The notes below the pieces were generated by a model. That model did not search any database, was not told the origin of the DNA, and was given only the letters and a program-made list of their open reading frames with translations. A stretch of 36,651 bases of DNA from an uncultured Acidimicrobiales bacterium (GTDB lineage: Bacteria > Actinomycetota > Acidimicrobiia > Acidimicrobiales > SZUA-35): NCBI GenBank assembly GCA_937930695.1, contig CALHCB010000029.1, positions 1 through 36,651 on the forward strand. Reading direction: 5' to 3'. Shown here piece by piece: positions 25,808-34,192 of this stretch (position 1 is the stretch's first letter; every line of letters starts with the position of its first letter). The translations under genes and the position numbers were made by a program.

Positions 25808-28800
25808 ATGCGAGGGCAAAGAGATGGATGGTTCAGTCGCGTCATTGCGGCCGGAATCATCACCACTGCGGCAGTGTCTGTACCGGTAGTTGCCGGTGCG
25901 GAACCAATAACTGAACCGGACGGCATTGCCGAACCGGACAGCGCGAATACCAGCGAGGACGGTGCGTACATCACGATTGATGTACTCAGCAACGATGCAC
26001 CCGGAGCGGTGATCACCGCGTTTGAAGATGGCGAGAAGGGCGTGGTCGGCGAGGTTCTCGTTGGCGGAGTTCGAGTCGAATTGACCTACACGCCGTTTGC
26101 CGATCTGAACGGGCTCGACTCGTTCACCTACACGGTGCAGTCTGCTGACGGGCTCACTGTCGAGGAAGAAACGGTCGAGGTGAACATCGCTGCGACGTCT
26201 GACGCTCCGGAAGCGAACGACGATGCGTTGCCACAAATCGGATCGCCGGCGATCACCGAGGGCGATCCCGCTCTCGACATCACAGAATTCGTTCTCGACA
26301 ACGATCTTGATGTCGACGGCGATGCCTTCACGATCACCCAGATCGGCACGACGGGCACGCTTGGGACGGTCGAACTGGTGGACGGAGTGCTGACCTACGA
26401 GGCTTCCTCAGATGCAGCCCTGACGGACTCGTTCGTGTACCAGATCACGGACGACTCCGTGGAAGCTGAGTCCGCGTGGGCCTCCGTGGACCTCACCATC
26501 ATCGGAGTCGACGACGCCCCAGTTGCCGAAGATGACCTCGACGAAGCGATCGTTGAAGGCGCCACTGCGCTCTTCAACGTCTTGGACAACGACACCGACG
26601 TCGACGGCGGCGACAAGTTTGTGGCAACAATCTCCGAACCATCCCTCGGGTCTGCGGTCATCGACCCCGAAACGGGTGCGATCAGTTACACGGCCCCCGA
26701 CGAGATTGCAGAACCCACTCTGGTCAGTATCGGCTACACGCTCAATGGTGAATCCACCGCCAATCTGCAGATCACCGTGATGCCTGTCGATGACCTCCCC
26801 GTCGCAGAAGACGACGAGGCAACGGTCGCCGAAAACGGCCTGGTCTCCATCGATGTCCTCGACAACGATGATGAAGAATCCGATGGTGGCGAGCTCTCCT
26901 TCGGCGAGATCACGATCGCTCCGAGCATCGGTGAGGCGGTGTACAACTCCGACACCGGGCTCGTGGACTACACCCATAGCGGAGACGCGCTTGACGATGT
27001 CACCTTCGCCTACAGCGTGAACGGTGGCGATGAGGCCACGGTCACCGTCACCGTCACAAACGATGACGACGACGCTCCTGTTGTCGACGATGTCGAAGCT
27101 GAGTTCCAAGAAGACGGCCCAGCTGCCGTCATTCCGATTCTCGAGGTTGGCGAGACCGACATTGACGGCGAGAGCTTGGCGATCACCTCAATCGGTGAGA
27201 CATTGCTCGGTTCCGCAACCCTGATCGATGGTGAGGTTGTCTACACACCCAACCTGCACGCCAACGGTGAAGAGATCTTCACCGTCGTCGTAACTGACGG
27301 CAGCGGAGATGACGACATCGAAGTGAATGTCAACGTCACAATCGAAGCCATCAACGATGCCCCGGTCGCCAACAACGACAACTTCCAGAATTCGTCATCG
27401 AAGCCGGACAGCACCTTGTGGGGCTTGACCCCGCACATCGTTGTTCTCGAAGATCAAGGCACGTACCTGCCGGTGCTTGCCAACGATGAGGACGTCGACA
27501 GCGTCGATCTCCAAATCAATCTGGACAGCATCACCATCTCAGAAGAGATCGGCTCGGTGAGCCTTGACGAGGGTCAACTGCTGTTCACACCCGCCGAGCA
27601 CTGGAATGGCTACTTCTCATTCACCTACACCATCAACGATGGTGAGCTCGACTCCGATCCGGCCACCGTGTGGGTGCGAGTCATCAACACCATTGACCCG
27701 ACAGTTGCGCTGGATGATGAAGTCTCGGTCGATGAGGACGACGTCGTCACCGTCGATGTGCTCGACAATGACTATGACCGGGATGATCTCGGATTCTCCA
27801 TCGTGGACTTCGAGCAGCCGGAGAATGGCTTCGTGGCTCTCGCAGGAAATCGACTCCGAGTCGAGCCTGACCCGAACTTCGAAGGTGAGCTGGAGATCGG
27901 CTACTGGATTCAGGCTGACGCCGACCCGTACATCGACTACTACGGACACAGCGTTCGGCCATGTGGGTTCGACTTCGACGACTTCTTGTTCCTGCCGTTT
28001 GGTGTTGAGACACTCCTGGAAGAAGATTCCGACGCCTACCCGTGTGACTGGGCATATGCCACGCTCACGGTGACGGTCGAGAACGTCAACGACGGCCCGA
28101 AGGCCGAATCAGACTACGAAGAGACCGACGAAGACGAGTCTGTCTGGATCCCGGTCCTCGACAATGACTCCGACGTCGATGGCGACGAGCTGTCGATCTG
28201 GAAGCTCGGCAACGCTGACTTCGGAACTGTCGAAGTCGTAGACGGCGGTGTCCTGTACACCCCGGATGCAGACGCTCATGGCGAGGATTCCTTCGCCTAC
28301 TTCGTTACTGATGGCGATCAGACTGCCGTTGGAACCGTCGAGGTGCTGGTGGAATCGATCAACGACGACCCGACGGCCGAAGATGTCTCCTTGGAGACCG
28401 ACGAGGACGTTGCGATCCAGTTCAATCTCGAGATTGACGATGTCGACGACGATGAGCTGACGGTGTCCCAATTCCTCATGGCTCGCGTGGCGGGACCAGG
28501 TTGGAGCGTGTCCGTTGAGGGCACCACCATCACGTTCACTCCCGATGACGACTGGTTCGGCTTGGCCGAATTCCCTCTTTTCGTCAGCGACAACAAGGGT
28601 GGGTTCGCAGTCGCATCCGTTGAGATCAACGTTGTCTCTGTCAACGACCTTCCGACTGGTGGCCCCGCTGCTGTCGGCGTGGACGAGGACAGCAACGTCA
28701 AGGCAGCGCCAGACCTGAATGACGTTGAGGACGAACTCGTCCTGAGCATCGAGGTCGATGCTGCCAAGGGATCGACTGAGATCACTGAGGATGGTTTCGT

Positions 28801-29665
28801 CCTCTACACGCCGAACCCTGATGCGGTCGGCAACGACTCCTTCACGGTTCGTGGCACTGACTCCGATGGCAAATCAGCGCTTTCGGTCGTCACGGTCGTG
28901 ATCGAGCCGCAAAACGATGCCCCAGTTGCCAAGGAGTGCGGACCTCTCGCCTTGCTGAGTGGCGCTTCCGTCGACATTTCGGTCATCGCATGTGCCGAGG
29001 ACGTTGATGGAGACTCGCTGACACTCGTGAGCGAATCGAGCTCTTCGAAGCACGGTTCGATCGAGGAGTCCAGTGGTGCCTTGGCCTACACCGCCGATGC
29101 CGATCAGGTCGGAAGCGACACGGTCAGCTTCTCCGTCACCGATGGCGAGGAAACCGTTGAGGTTTCGATCGACATCACCGTGACGGCGCCACCAGCTCCT
29201 GAAGAGGAGCCGGAAGAAGAGGAAGAGGTGCCGGAGGAAGAGACCGAAGAAGAGGAGCAGGTTGAGGAAGAAGAACCTGTCGTGGTTCCCTCGCCTTACG
29301 TCGGTCTTGCCAATCTCGAAGGACAGGTTGTTCGGGTGTACTCAGCAATGCTGGGCCGCAACCCTGATGAATCTGGCTTCGGCTGGTGGGTCGAGCAACG
29401 CGAAGCGGAGATGTCTCTCGAAGAGATGATCGCCAAGTTCGCGGATTCCCCCGAGTTCAAGTCGATCTACGGTGACCGCATCAAAACGGACACCAACGAT
29501 GAGTGGATCGACTTCGTGTACGGCCAGATCATGGGTCGGACACCAGAAACTGAGGGTCGGGCCTTTTGGCTAGCGGTCCTTGAAGACGGCAGCTGGTCTC
29601 GTATCGACATGGTGATCTTCTTCGCCGAGTCGACGGAGTACAAGCTGGTAACGCAAACAAGCTGA
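25808..29665 (+). CDS. Giant secreted cadherin/tandem-95-like repeat protein with C-terminal DUF4214
   Basis: A 1285-residue secreted, very acidic protein. A signal peptide (MRGQRDGWFSR, hydrophobic core, cleavage near VAGAEP) is followed by about eleven Ig-like repeats of roughly 90-110 residues. Their hallmark is APVAEDD...VxIDVLDNDxDVDGDxLxI, then YTPxxxxxGxDSFxYxVxDG, as in cadherin-like, VCBS and tandem-95 repeats, which usually bind calcium through the Asp-rich loops. A repeat around residues 640-760 carries an insertion with two cysteines (PCGFDF and YPCDWA), a likely disulfide. Residues about 1129-1162 are a Glu/Pro-rich linker. Residues 1163-1285 are a DUF4214 domain related to those at 15154 and 16319. 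AGGAGG at 25795-25800 decides the ATG at 25808. No sortase motif or membrane anchor. Probably a surface adhesin or matrix protein. Confidence 0.88.
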   Translation: MRGQRDGWFSRVIAAGIITTAAVSVPVVAGAEPITEPDGIAEPDSANTSEDGAYITIDVLSNDAPGAVITAFEDGEKGVVGEVLVGGVRVELTYTPFADLNGLDSFTYTVQSADGLTVEEETVEVNIAATSDAPEANDDALPQIGSPAITEGDPALDITEFVLDNDLDVDGDAFTITQIGTTGTLGTVELVDGVLTYEASSDAALTDSFVYQITDDSVEAESAWASVDLTIIGVDDAPVAEDDLDEAIVEGATALFNVLDNDTDVDGGDKFVATISEPSLGSAVIDPETGAISYTAPDEIAEPTLVSIGYTLNGESTANLQITVMPVDDLPVAEDDEATVAENGLVSIDVLDNDDEESDGGELSFGEITIAPSIGEAVYNSDTGLVDYTHSGDALDDVTFAYSVNGGDEATVTVTVTNDDDDAPVVDDVEAEFQEDGPAAVIPILEVGETDIDGESLAITSIGETLLGSATLIDGEVVYTPNLHANGEEIFTVVVTDGSGDDDIEVNVNVTIEAINDAPVANNDNFQNSSSKPDSTLWGLTPHIVVLEDQGTYLPVLANDEDVDSVDLQINLDSITISEEIGSVSLDEGQLLFTPAEHWNGYFSFTYTINDGELDSDPATVWVRVINTIDPTVALDDEVSVDEDDVVTVDVLDNDYDRDDLGFSIVDFEQPENGFVALAGNRLRVEPDPNFEGELEIGYWIQADADPYIDYYGHSVRPCGFDFDDFLFLPFGVETLLEEDSDAYPCDWAYATLTVTVENVNDGPKAESDYEETDEDESVWIPVLDNDSDVDGDELSIWKLGNADFGTVEVVDGGVLYTPDADAHGEDSFAYFVTDGDQTAVGTVEVLVESINDDPTAEDVSLETDEDVAIQFNLEIDDVDDDELTVSQFLMARVAGPGWSVSVEGTTITFTPDDDWFGLAEFPLFVSDNKGGFAVASVEINVVSVNDLPTGGPAAVGVDEDSNVKAAPDLNDVEDELVLSIEVDAAKGSTEITEDGFVLYTPNPDAVGNDSFTVRGTDSDGKSALSVVTVVIEPQNDAPVAKECGPLALLSGASVDISVIACAEDVDGDSLTLVSESSSSKHGSIEESSGALAYTADADQVGSDTVSFSVTDGEETVEVSIDITVTAPPAPEEEPEEEEEVPEEETEEEEQVEEEEPVVVPSPYVGLANLEGQVVRVYSAMLGRNPDESGFGWWVEQREAEMSLEEMIAKFADSPEFKSIYGDRIKTDTNDEWIDFVYGQIMGRTPETEGRAFWLAVLEDGSWSRIDMVIFFAESTEYKLVTQTS

Positions 29666-29702
29666 TTCGTTTCGCACACTCGTTCAAACAACTTGTTTGC
29701 AA

Positions 29703-29732
29703 GATGGCCGACCGGGAAACCGGTCGGCCATC
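29703..29732 (+). terminator. Intrinsic terminator after the giant adhesin gene
   Basis: A perfect 13-base stem with arms 29703-29715 and 29720-29732 and a GAAA tetraloop, followed by GCCGCGTTTTGTC. It starts 37 bases after the stop codon. The stable GNRA-type loop and trailing T run make it the clearest terminator in the window. It ends 24 bases before the next start, so the following gene has its own promoter or depends on readthrough. Confidence 0.85.
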
Positions 29733-29756
29733 GCCGCGTTTTGTCAGACTGTCGAG

Positions 29757-30296
29757 ATGTTGGATGCAGGACGCCTCGCGGGATTGTTGGCAGAACCGGA
29801 TCGACGTCAGGTCGTGGCCGCACTCATTCTGGGAGCGGTGGACCTACCGGGACTTCAACGATCGACAGGTCTCACCGGTCGAATCATCGTCGACGCACTT
29901 GATCGGCTCACATCGTCGGGCTTGGTCGAGGTCGGGAGCGATGGTACATACGTGCTCTTGGAGGAGACGTTCAAGCGTGCAGCCCGGGATGCAGCGCCCG
30001 AGCGAACCCACGGCCAGCACGCCGATGAGCCCGAGGATCACCAGAGGGTTCTGGACGGTGCCATTGTCGATGGAAGACTGGTTCGTCTTCCGACCAAGCG
30101 GTCAAAGCGGCTTGTGGTGTTGGAGTATCTGGCGCAGGAGTTCGAACCGGGCGCCAGGTACAACGAACGTGAAGTGAATGCCACGCTTCGCCGATTCGAT
30201 GACGACGTGGCGGCACTTCGCCGCTACCTGGTTGATGAGTCGTTGCTCGATCGGGCAGAAGGTGAGTACTGGCGCTCAGGCGGTCGGGTCGACTGA
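29757..30296 (+). CDS. Winged-helix / DUF2087 domain protein
   Basis: A 179-residue protein. Residues 1-70 look like an ArsR-type winged helix-turn-helix (MLDAGRLAGLLAEPDRRQVV ... STGLTGRIIVDALDRLTSSGLVEV). Residues about 108-175 are DUF2087: LVRLPTKRSKRLVVLEYL, then ARYNEREVNATLRRF and ALRRYLVDESLLDR. DUF2087 occurs in putative transcription regulators in Gram-positive bacteria and Actinobacteria. The ATG at 29757 is used; the frame is open upstream to 29697, but that would run through the terminator hairpin. The 3' end overlaps the convergent membrane-protein gene by 21 bases. Confidence 0.85.
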   Translation: MLDAGRLAGLLAEPDRRQVVAALILGAVDLPGLQRSTGLTGRIIVDALDRLTSSGLVEVGSDGTYVLLEETFKRAARDAAPERTHGQHADEPEDHQRVLDGAIVDGRLVRLPTKRSKRLVVLEYLAQEFEPGARYNEREVNATLRRFDDDVAALRRYLVDESLLDRAEGEYWRSGGRVD

Positions 30297-30854
30297 GGAT
30301 CGGCGGCTGCGGGCCCGTGAGATACCGCCGATAACGCCGGCGACGATCAGGCAGAAGGCCATGAGTGAGCCAAGGCCAGCGAGCAGGGTCCCTGCGGCCG
30401 CTGCCAGGTTGTCGGCCGCAAACGTGGCGACGGTCAAGGCGATGCCAAGCACGAAGATCCAGCCAGCGCCGACGAGGGTCGGCACCCAGCGCAGTCGGTC
30501 TCGGTAATGGGTGTGACCGATCCACCAGACGGTCGCCAGGCCCGAGGTCGGAGCAACCACAATCGAGAGGGCATCCAGGCTGACCTCAGTGTTCAACGCC
30601 ACCGTGACGCCAAAGATCGCAACCGACGCCATGGCGACATGGGCCGCGAGCGCGGCCAACCGATCGGGCCCGACCACCGATTCGATGGTCCGTGGAGTGG
30701 CCGCGGCGCAGAAGGCCACGGCTGCCGCGAACAGAATCGCGGCGAGTGGGCGAGTCACGTTGGCGATGAGCATGGCGAAGAACGAACAACCCAAAGCGGC
30801 GAGGACGATGCGAGTTCGATCAGCGAGTTCAGATGATCCTGTTGAACTAGCCAT
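30276..30854 (-). CDS. Uncharacterised six-helix membrane protein
   Basis: A 192-residue hydrophobic protein with six likely membrane segments, starting at about residues 14, 36, 63, 87, 118 and 146, and a short basic C-terminal tail (RARSRRSS). I recognise no family. The only polar features are short loops, one with HTHYRDRLRW in the second half. The start at 30854 is chosen because it overlaps the stop of the upstream gene at 30847 by eight bases, suggesting coupling. It converges with and overlaps the DUF2087 gene end by 21 bases. Confidence 0.72.
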   Translation of the reverse strand: MASSTGSSELADRTRIVLAALGCSFFAMLIANVTRPLAAILFAAAVAFCAAATPRTIESVVGPDRLAALAAHVAMASVAIFGVTVALNTEVSLDALSIVVAPTSGLATVWWIGHTHYRDRLRWVPTLVGAGWIFVLGIALTVATFAADNLAAAAGTLLAGLGSLMAFCLIVAGVIGGISRARSRRSSVDPTA

Positions 30855-31641
30855 GCGCCCACGCCAATCGAGTGCCCTGAGCGATGGACCGCTGACTATT
30901 CGTCCGCTGGACAACCCCGATTGTGTCTTGCTCGATGCTCGTATTCGAACAACCCCCATCTGATTCGCGTTGATAGTTGGCCCGTACCGAGGTGGGATGA
31001 ATTGCGGTTCCGTCAGCCTCATAGCCGACGAGAGAAGACCAGCGGACAGCGGAGGACTGCTCATCGCAGTCGGCGAACGACTCGGTCCAGACCATCGGGG
31101 AGACCAACCGGTCCCCCTCGGAGTGCAGATCTCGAATCACGGTTTCGACGCCAACGCTGTCGATCACTGATCCTCGCCAGCCACTCTCTGGTGAGCGACT
31201 GATCCGATAGGTATAGGTCTGACCTACTGTCCAGGAGAAGTTGCAGGTGTTCGCGTTTCCGAGGGCTGACGGAGCGGCCAACGCCGAGCCGGGGAGCTCG
31301 CCCGAACGCCCACTGGCCTGGCTGAAATAGCCGCCCCAATTGATCGCGCAGCGCTCGGGATACTCCGGATGGTGTTGCAGGCCGAAGTGGCCAGCGCCCA
31401 GTGCACCTCGACGATCAGCAAAGCTTGCCTGCAGCGCCCAGAACACCAAACGATTCGGTGGCGGGGGTTCAAGAATCTCGATCGTGGCTCGGACCTCGAC
31501 CAAGTTGGCTACGGGAAGATCCCAGAACAAATGCATTGAGGACGCGCCATTGCTCGATGTCGGCGGACCGGCGACCCGCCCCTGAGCATGCGGGCGCGGT
31601 GGCCCAACAACGCTCGAAAGGAGACGAGAGAAAAATGACAT
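30847..31641 (-). CDS. Uncharacterised protein
   Basis: A predicted 264-residue protein that I do not recognise. It looks beta-rich with many Trp, Tyr and Ser (MHLFWDLPVANLVEVRATIEI, FALQ-like and GHFGLQHHP segments, CAINWGGYFS, FSWTVGQTYTYRISRSP), which suggests a jelly-roll or concanavalin-like fold. There are four cysteines. The N-terminal 35 residues are low-complexity and may not be translated; Met36 (31536) is an alternative start, though neither has a good ribosome site. It has no clear signal peptide. It lies between the thiolase gene (50-base gap upstream) and a membrane-protein gene it overlaps by eight bases, so the two may work together. Confidence 0.62.
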   Translation of the reverse strand: MSFFSRLLSSVVGPPRPHAQGRVAGPPTSSNGASSMHLFWDLPVANLVEVRATIEILEPPPPNRLVFWALQASFADRRGALGAGHFGLQHHPEYPERCAINWGGYFSQASGRSGELPGSALAAPSALGNANTCNFSWTVGQTYTYRISRSPESGWRGSVIDSVGVETVIRDLHSEGDRLVSPMVWTESFADCDEQSSAVRWSSLVGYEADGTAIHPTSVRANYQRESDGGCSNTSIEQDTIGVVQRTNSQRSIAQGTRLAWAHG

Positions 31642-31691
31642 ACCTCAGCTTGCCATCGATGCTCTGGGAATGGGGGAGCGCCGAGAAAGGA

Positions 31692-32915
31692 TCAGACGCG
31701 CTCGATGATGATGGCGGGAGCCATTCCGCCTGCCGCACACATCGTGATGAGCCCTCGCCGCAGGTCTTGTCGCTCGAGCTCATCGAGCATGGTGCCGATG
31801 AGTACCGATCCTGTCGCACCAATGGGGTGTCCGAGTGCCATGGCGCCGCCATTGACGTTGACCTTGCTCCGGTCTAGTTCAAGGTCTCGCTGGAACTTCT
31901 CTGACACAACGGCGAAGGCTTCGTTGATCTCGAAGAGATCGATGTCATCAACAGTGAGTCCAGCCTTGGCCAAGACCTTGCGAGCGGCGGGCACCGGTGC
32001 GTTGAGCATCAGTGTGGGATCGTCCCCCATGTTCGCGATGGCGACAACTCGGGCCCGTGCCTGGAGACCGTGAGCATTTGCATACTCGGGGCTGGCGAGA
32101 AGCAGGGCGGCGGCTCCGTCGACAACACCAGAAGAGTTGCCTGCGTGATGGAAATGCTCGATCTGGAGATCGGGATACTTCTTGGCCACGAGCTGGCGGA
32201 ACGTTGTGCCTTCATCGTCGAGAGGATGATCAGCCATGGCAGCGAAGCTCGGTGTCAGTTTCGCCAGACCCTCGGCTGTCGTACCGGGGCGAGGGAATTC
32301 CTCGTGGTCCAAGGCAACGGTTCCATCCAGATTCAGGACAGGGATGAGGCTGCGATCGAAACGGCCTTCCTTGATCGCGACCTCGGCCTTGGCCTGGGAG
32401 TCCGCGGCGTGTTCGTCCAGCGCCTGGCGGGAGATACCTTCCATCGTCGCAACTGCGTCGGCTGCGACCCCTTGGTGAGGCTGCGGATGGATCTCCTCGA
32501 GGTGTGCGTTGTCGGCACCGAGTCGAAGCGCACCGGTCTTCGGTAGCGACATCATTTCGGTGCCACCCGCGATGACGAGATCTTCGAGCCCGCTCATCAC
32601 CATGCCCGCCGCCATGTTGACGGACGTGATCCCAGAGCCACAGAAGCGATCGAGCGTCACGCCCGATGCCTTGACGTCATAGCCAGCGTCGAGAGCGGAC
32701 ATGCGGCCGAGGTCGCCACCTTGCTCGACGACCTGAGCGCTGGTGCCCCAGATGATGTCGTCCACATCTGCGGTGTCGAGGCTGTTTCGTTCTGCGAGGG
32801 CCCTCAGAACTGTCGATCCAAGGTGCTGAGGGTGCAGGTGGGCCATGCCGCCCTTGCCTTGTTTGCCAATTCCCCGAGGGGTTCGGCAGGCATCGATGAT
32901 GAGGGCGTCGGTCAT
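31692..32915 (-). CDS. Acetyl-CoA acetyltransferase (thiolase) family protein
   Basis: A 407-residue thiolase, which cleaves 3-ketoacyl-CoA or condenses acyl-CoAs. The nucleophile is Cys92 in DRFCGSGITS; other active-site motifs are NEAFA (331-335), GHPIGATG with His363 and CAAGG with Cys393. The length is right for a degradative thiolase. The ATG at 32915 is used because GGAG lies eight bases upstream and the protein starts MTDALIIDACRTPRG as in the family; an upstream ATG at 32954 adds 13 unrelated residues. It follows the Rieske gene after 105 bases on the same strand. Beta-oxidation or side-chain degradation is the likely context. Confidence 0.94.
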   Translation of the reverse strand: MTDALIIDACRTPRGIGKQGKGGMAHLHPQHLGSTVLRALAERNSLDTADVDDIIWGTSAQVVEQGGDLGRMSALDAGYDVKASGVTLDRFCGSGITSVNMAAGMVMSGLEDLVIAGGTEMMSLPKTGALRLGADNAHLEEIHPQPHQGVAADAVATMEGISRQALDEHAADSQAKAEVAIKEGRFDRSLIPVLNLDGTVALDHEEFPRPGTTAEGLAKLTPSFAAMADHPLDDEGTTFRQLVAKKYPDLQIEHFHHAGNSSGVVDGAAALLLASPEYANAHGLQARARVVAIANMGDDPTLMLNAPVPAARKVLAKAGLTVDDIDLFEINEAFAVVSEKFQRDLELDRSKVNVNGGAMALGHPIGATGSVLIGTMLDELERQDLRRGLITMCAAGGMAPAIIIERV

Positions 32916-33020
32916 GAAGAGGGCTCCAAAAAATGGGAGTGGCGAACGAATCAAGCTTGGAACGTCCGAAAGGAGCGGTCAATTCAGCGGAAACCAATCA
33001 GCTGACGCCCGTGATCTGCA

Positions 33021-34151
33021 TCACGGCTGATCGGCGAGAAGTTTCTCGAACGACTGATGGAAATGCTGGAGTGTTGGCTCGTTGGCCCCAAACGTGATGT
33101 GGTCTTGCGCTCCGCTCATGAAGCCTCGCTGCATCCCCGCACAGGTGACGAAATCTTCTGTGTCAGTGACCTCGATGAGCAGGTCGTAGTTCTTCTGCCA
33201 GTGTTCGTCGGAGAACTCGGTGTCTTTCGGTACGTGAATCGACACGGTGATGACAGACTCACCGGGATGGCTGCCGGGCTGGGCTTGGTAGAGCTGCATG
33301 TGGTCCTGTTGAAAGATCACCACGGTGTTCGGAAGAAGCTGCCAAACGATCGTGACGTGGGGGAGCGCCGACCGTTCTGAACGGGGTGTCTCCTCCACCG
33401 TGTCGATCGACAATCGTGTCACGACCATTCGACCATGAGGACCAAACGCGTCAAAGAGCGAATAGTCACCATGAATCAATCCTCCGAGCGTGCGCTCGTG
33501 CAGTACAGGCACGTGGTACACCTCGAGAAAGGTGTCGATCACTAGTTTCCAGTTGATCTGGCGAGTGAATGTCGAGGTGGCGAAGAGGCGGTGATCAGCG
33601 AAGTCGAGGGGCTCGAAGTCACTCTCGATGCCCGCCAACGGGTTCTCGGGGATCGATCCATCCGGGGCAGGACAAACCCAGATGAGTCCGTGCTCTTCTT
33701 TGCACGGAAGCCGAACCAGCCCCTCGTCCGGGAGGTTGTCGAAGTGCTCAGGTCGGCGGCGGGCAGCCGGTTGCCCATCGAGACGATAGGTCCAGCCGTG
33801 GTAGGGACAGCTGAGGCGTGACGCCTCGCCACAACCTGATGCAATCTCGGCACCTCGGTGTCGACAGACATTGAGCATTGCTGCGACGGAGCCATCCTCG
33901 GTGCGGGTGACGAGTACCGGTTTGTCGCCCATCTGGACCGTGGCGTAGCTCCCGGCCGTCGGGACGAGATTTGAGAGCCCGACCACCGCGGGCACCGAGG
34001 ACAGAAGTTGGCGTTCCGCAGCGAACCGGTCGGGACACGTATACGCGTCGACAGATCGCTCCCACCAGGACTCTGCGGCATCGGTTCCGCGTCCGGCATT
34101 TCGATGTTCGAGAATGCGATCGAGCATGGAGAGCTGGGTCTCGGTATCCAT
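33021..34151 (-). CDS. Aromatic ring-hydroxylating-type Rieske oxygenase, alpha subunit
   Basis: A 376-residue Rieske non-heme iron oxygenase. The [2Fe-2S] cluster ligands are Cys96-x-His98 (CRHRG) and Cys115-x2-His118 (CPYHGW). The mononuclear iron site is in DTFLEVYHVPVLH: Asp206 is the bridging residue and His213 and His218 are ligands; Asp333 is the likely carboxylate. Such enzymes hydroxylate or demethylate aromatics, sterols and quaternary amines using electrons from a reductase that is not in the window. There is no beta subunit next to it, so it is probably a homo-oligomeric type. It lies 41 bases downstream of the TcuA-like flavoprotein gene. Confidence 0.93.
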   Translation of the reverse strand: MDTETQLSMLDRILEHRNAGRGTDAAESWWERSVDAYTCPDRFAAERQLLSSVPAVVGLSNLVPTAGSYATVQMGDKPVLVTRTEDGSVAAMLNVCRHRGAEIASGCGEASRLSCPYHGWTYRLDGQPAARRRPEHFDNLPDEGLVRLPCKEEHGLIWVCPAPDGSIPENPLAGIESDFEPLDFADHRLFATSTFTRQINWKLVIDTFLEVYHVPVLHERTLGGLIHGDYSLFDAFGPHGRMVVTRLSIDTVEETPRSERSALPHVTIVWQLLPNTVVIFQQDHMQLYQAQPGSHPGESVITVSIHVPKDTEFSDEHWQKNYDLLIEVTDTEDFVTCAGMQRGFMSGAQDHITFGANEPTLQHFHQSFEKLLADQP

Positions 34152-34192
34152 GCTCGGAGACTATGTGAAGACGGCCGTTGGAGCGAGAAGAG

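Noticed and set aside
26200-29160. Repeated GACAACGAC/GTCGACGGC-like DNA as a possible repeat array or CRISPR
   Set aside because: These are codons for the repeated DND/DVDGD protein loops in the giant adhesin; spacing is irregular and there are no uniform spacers.
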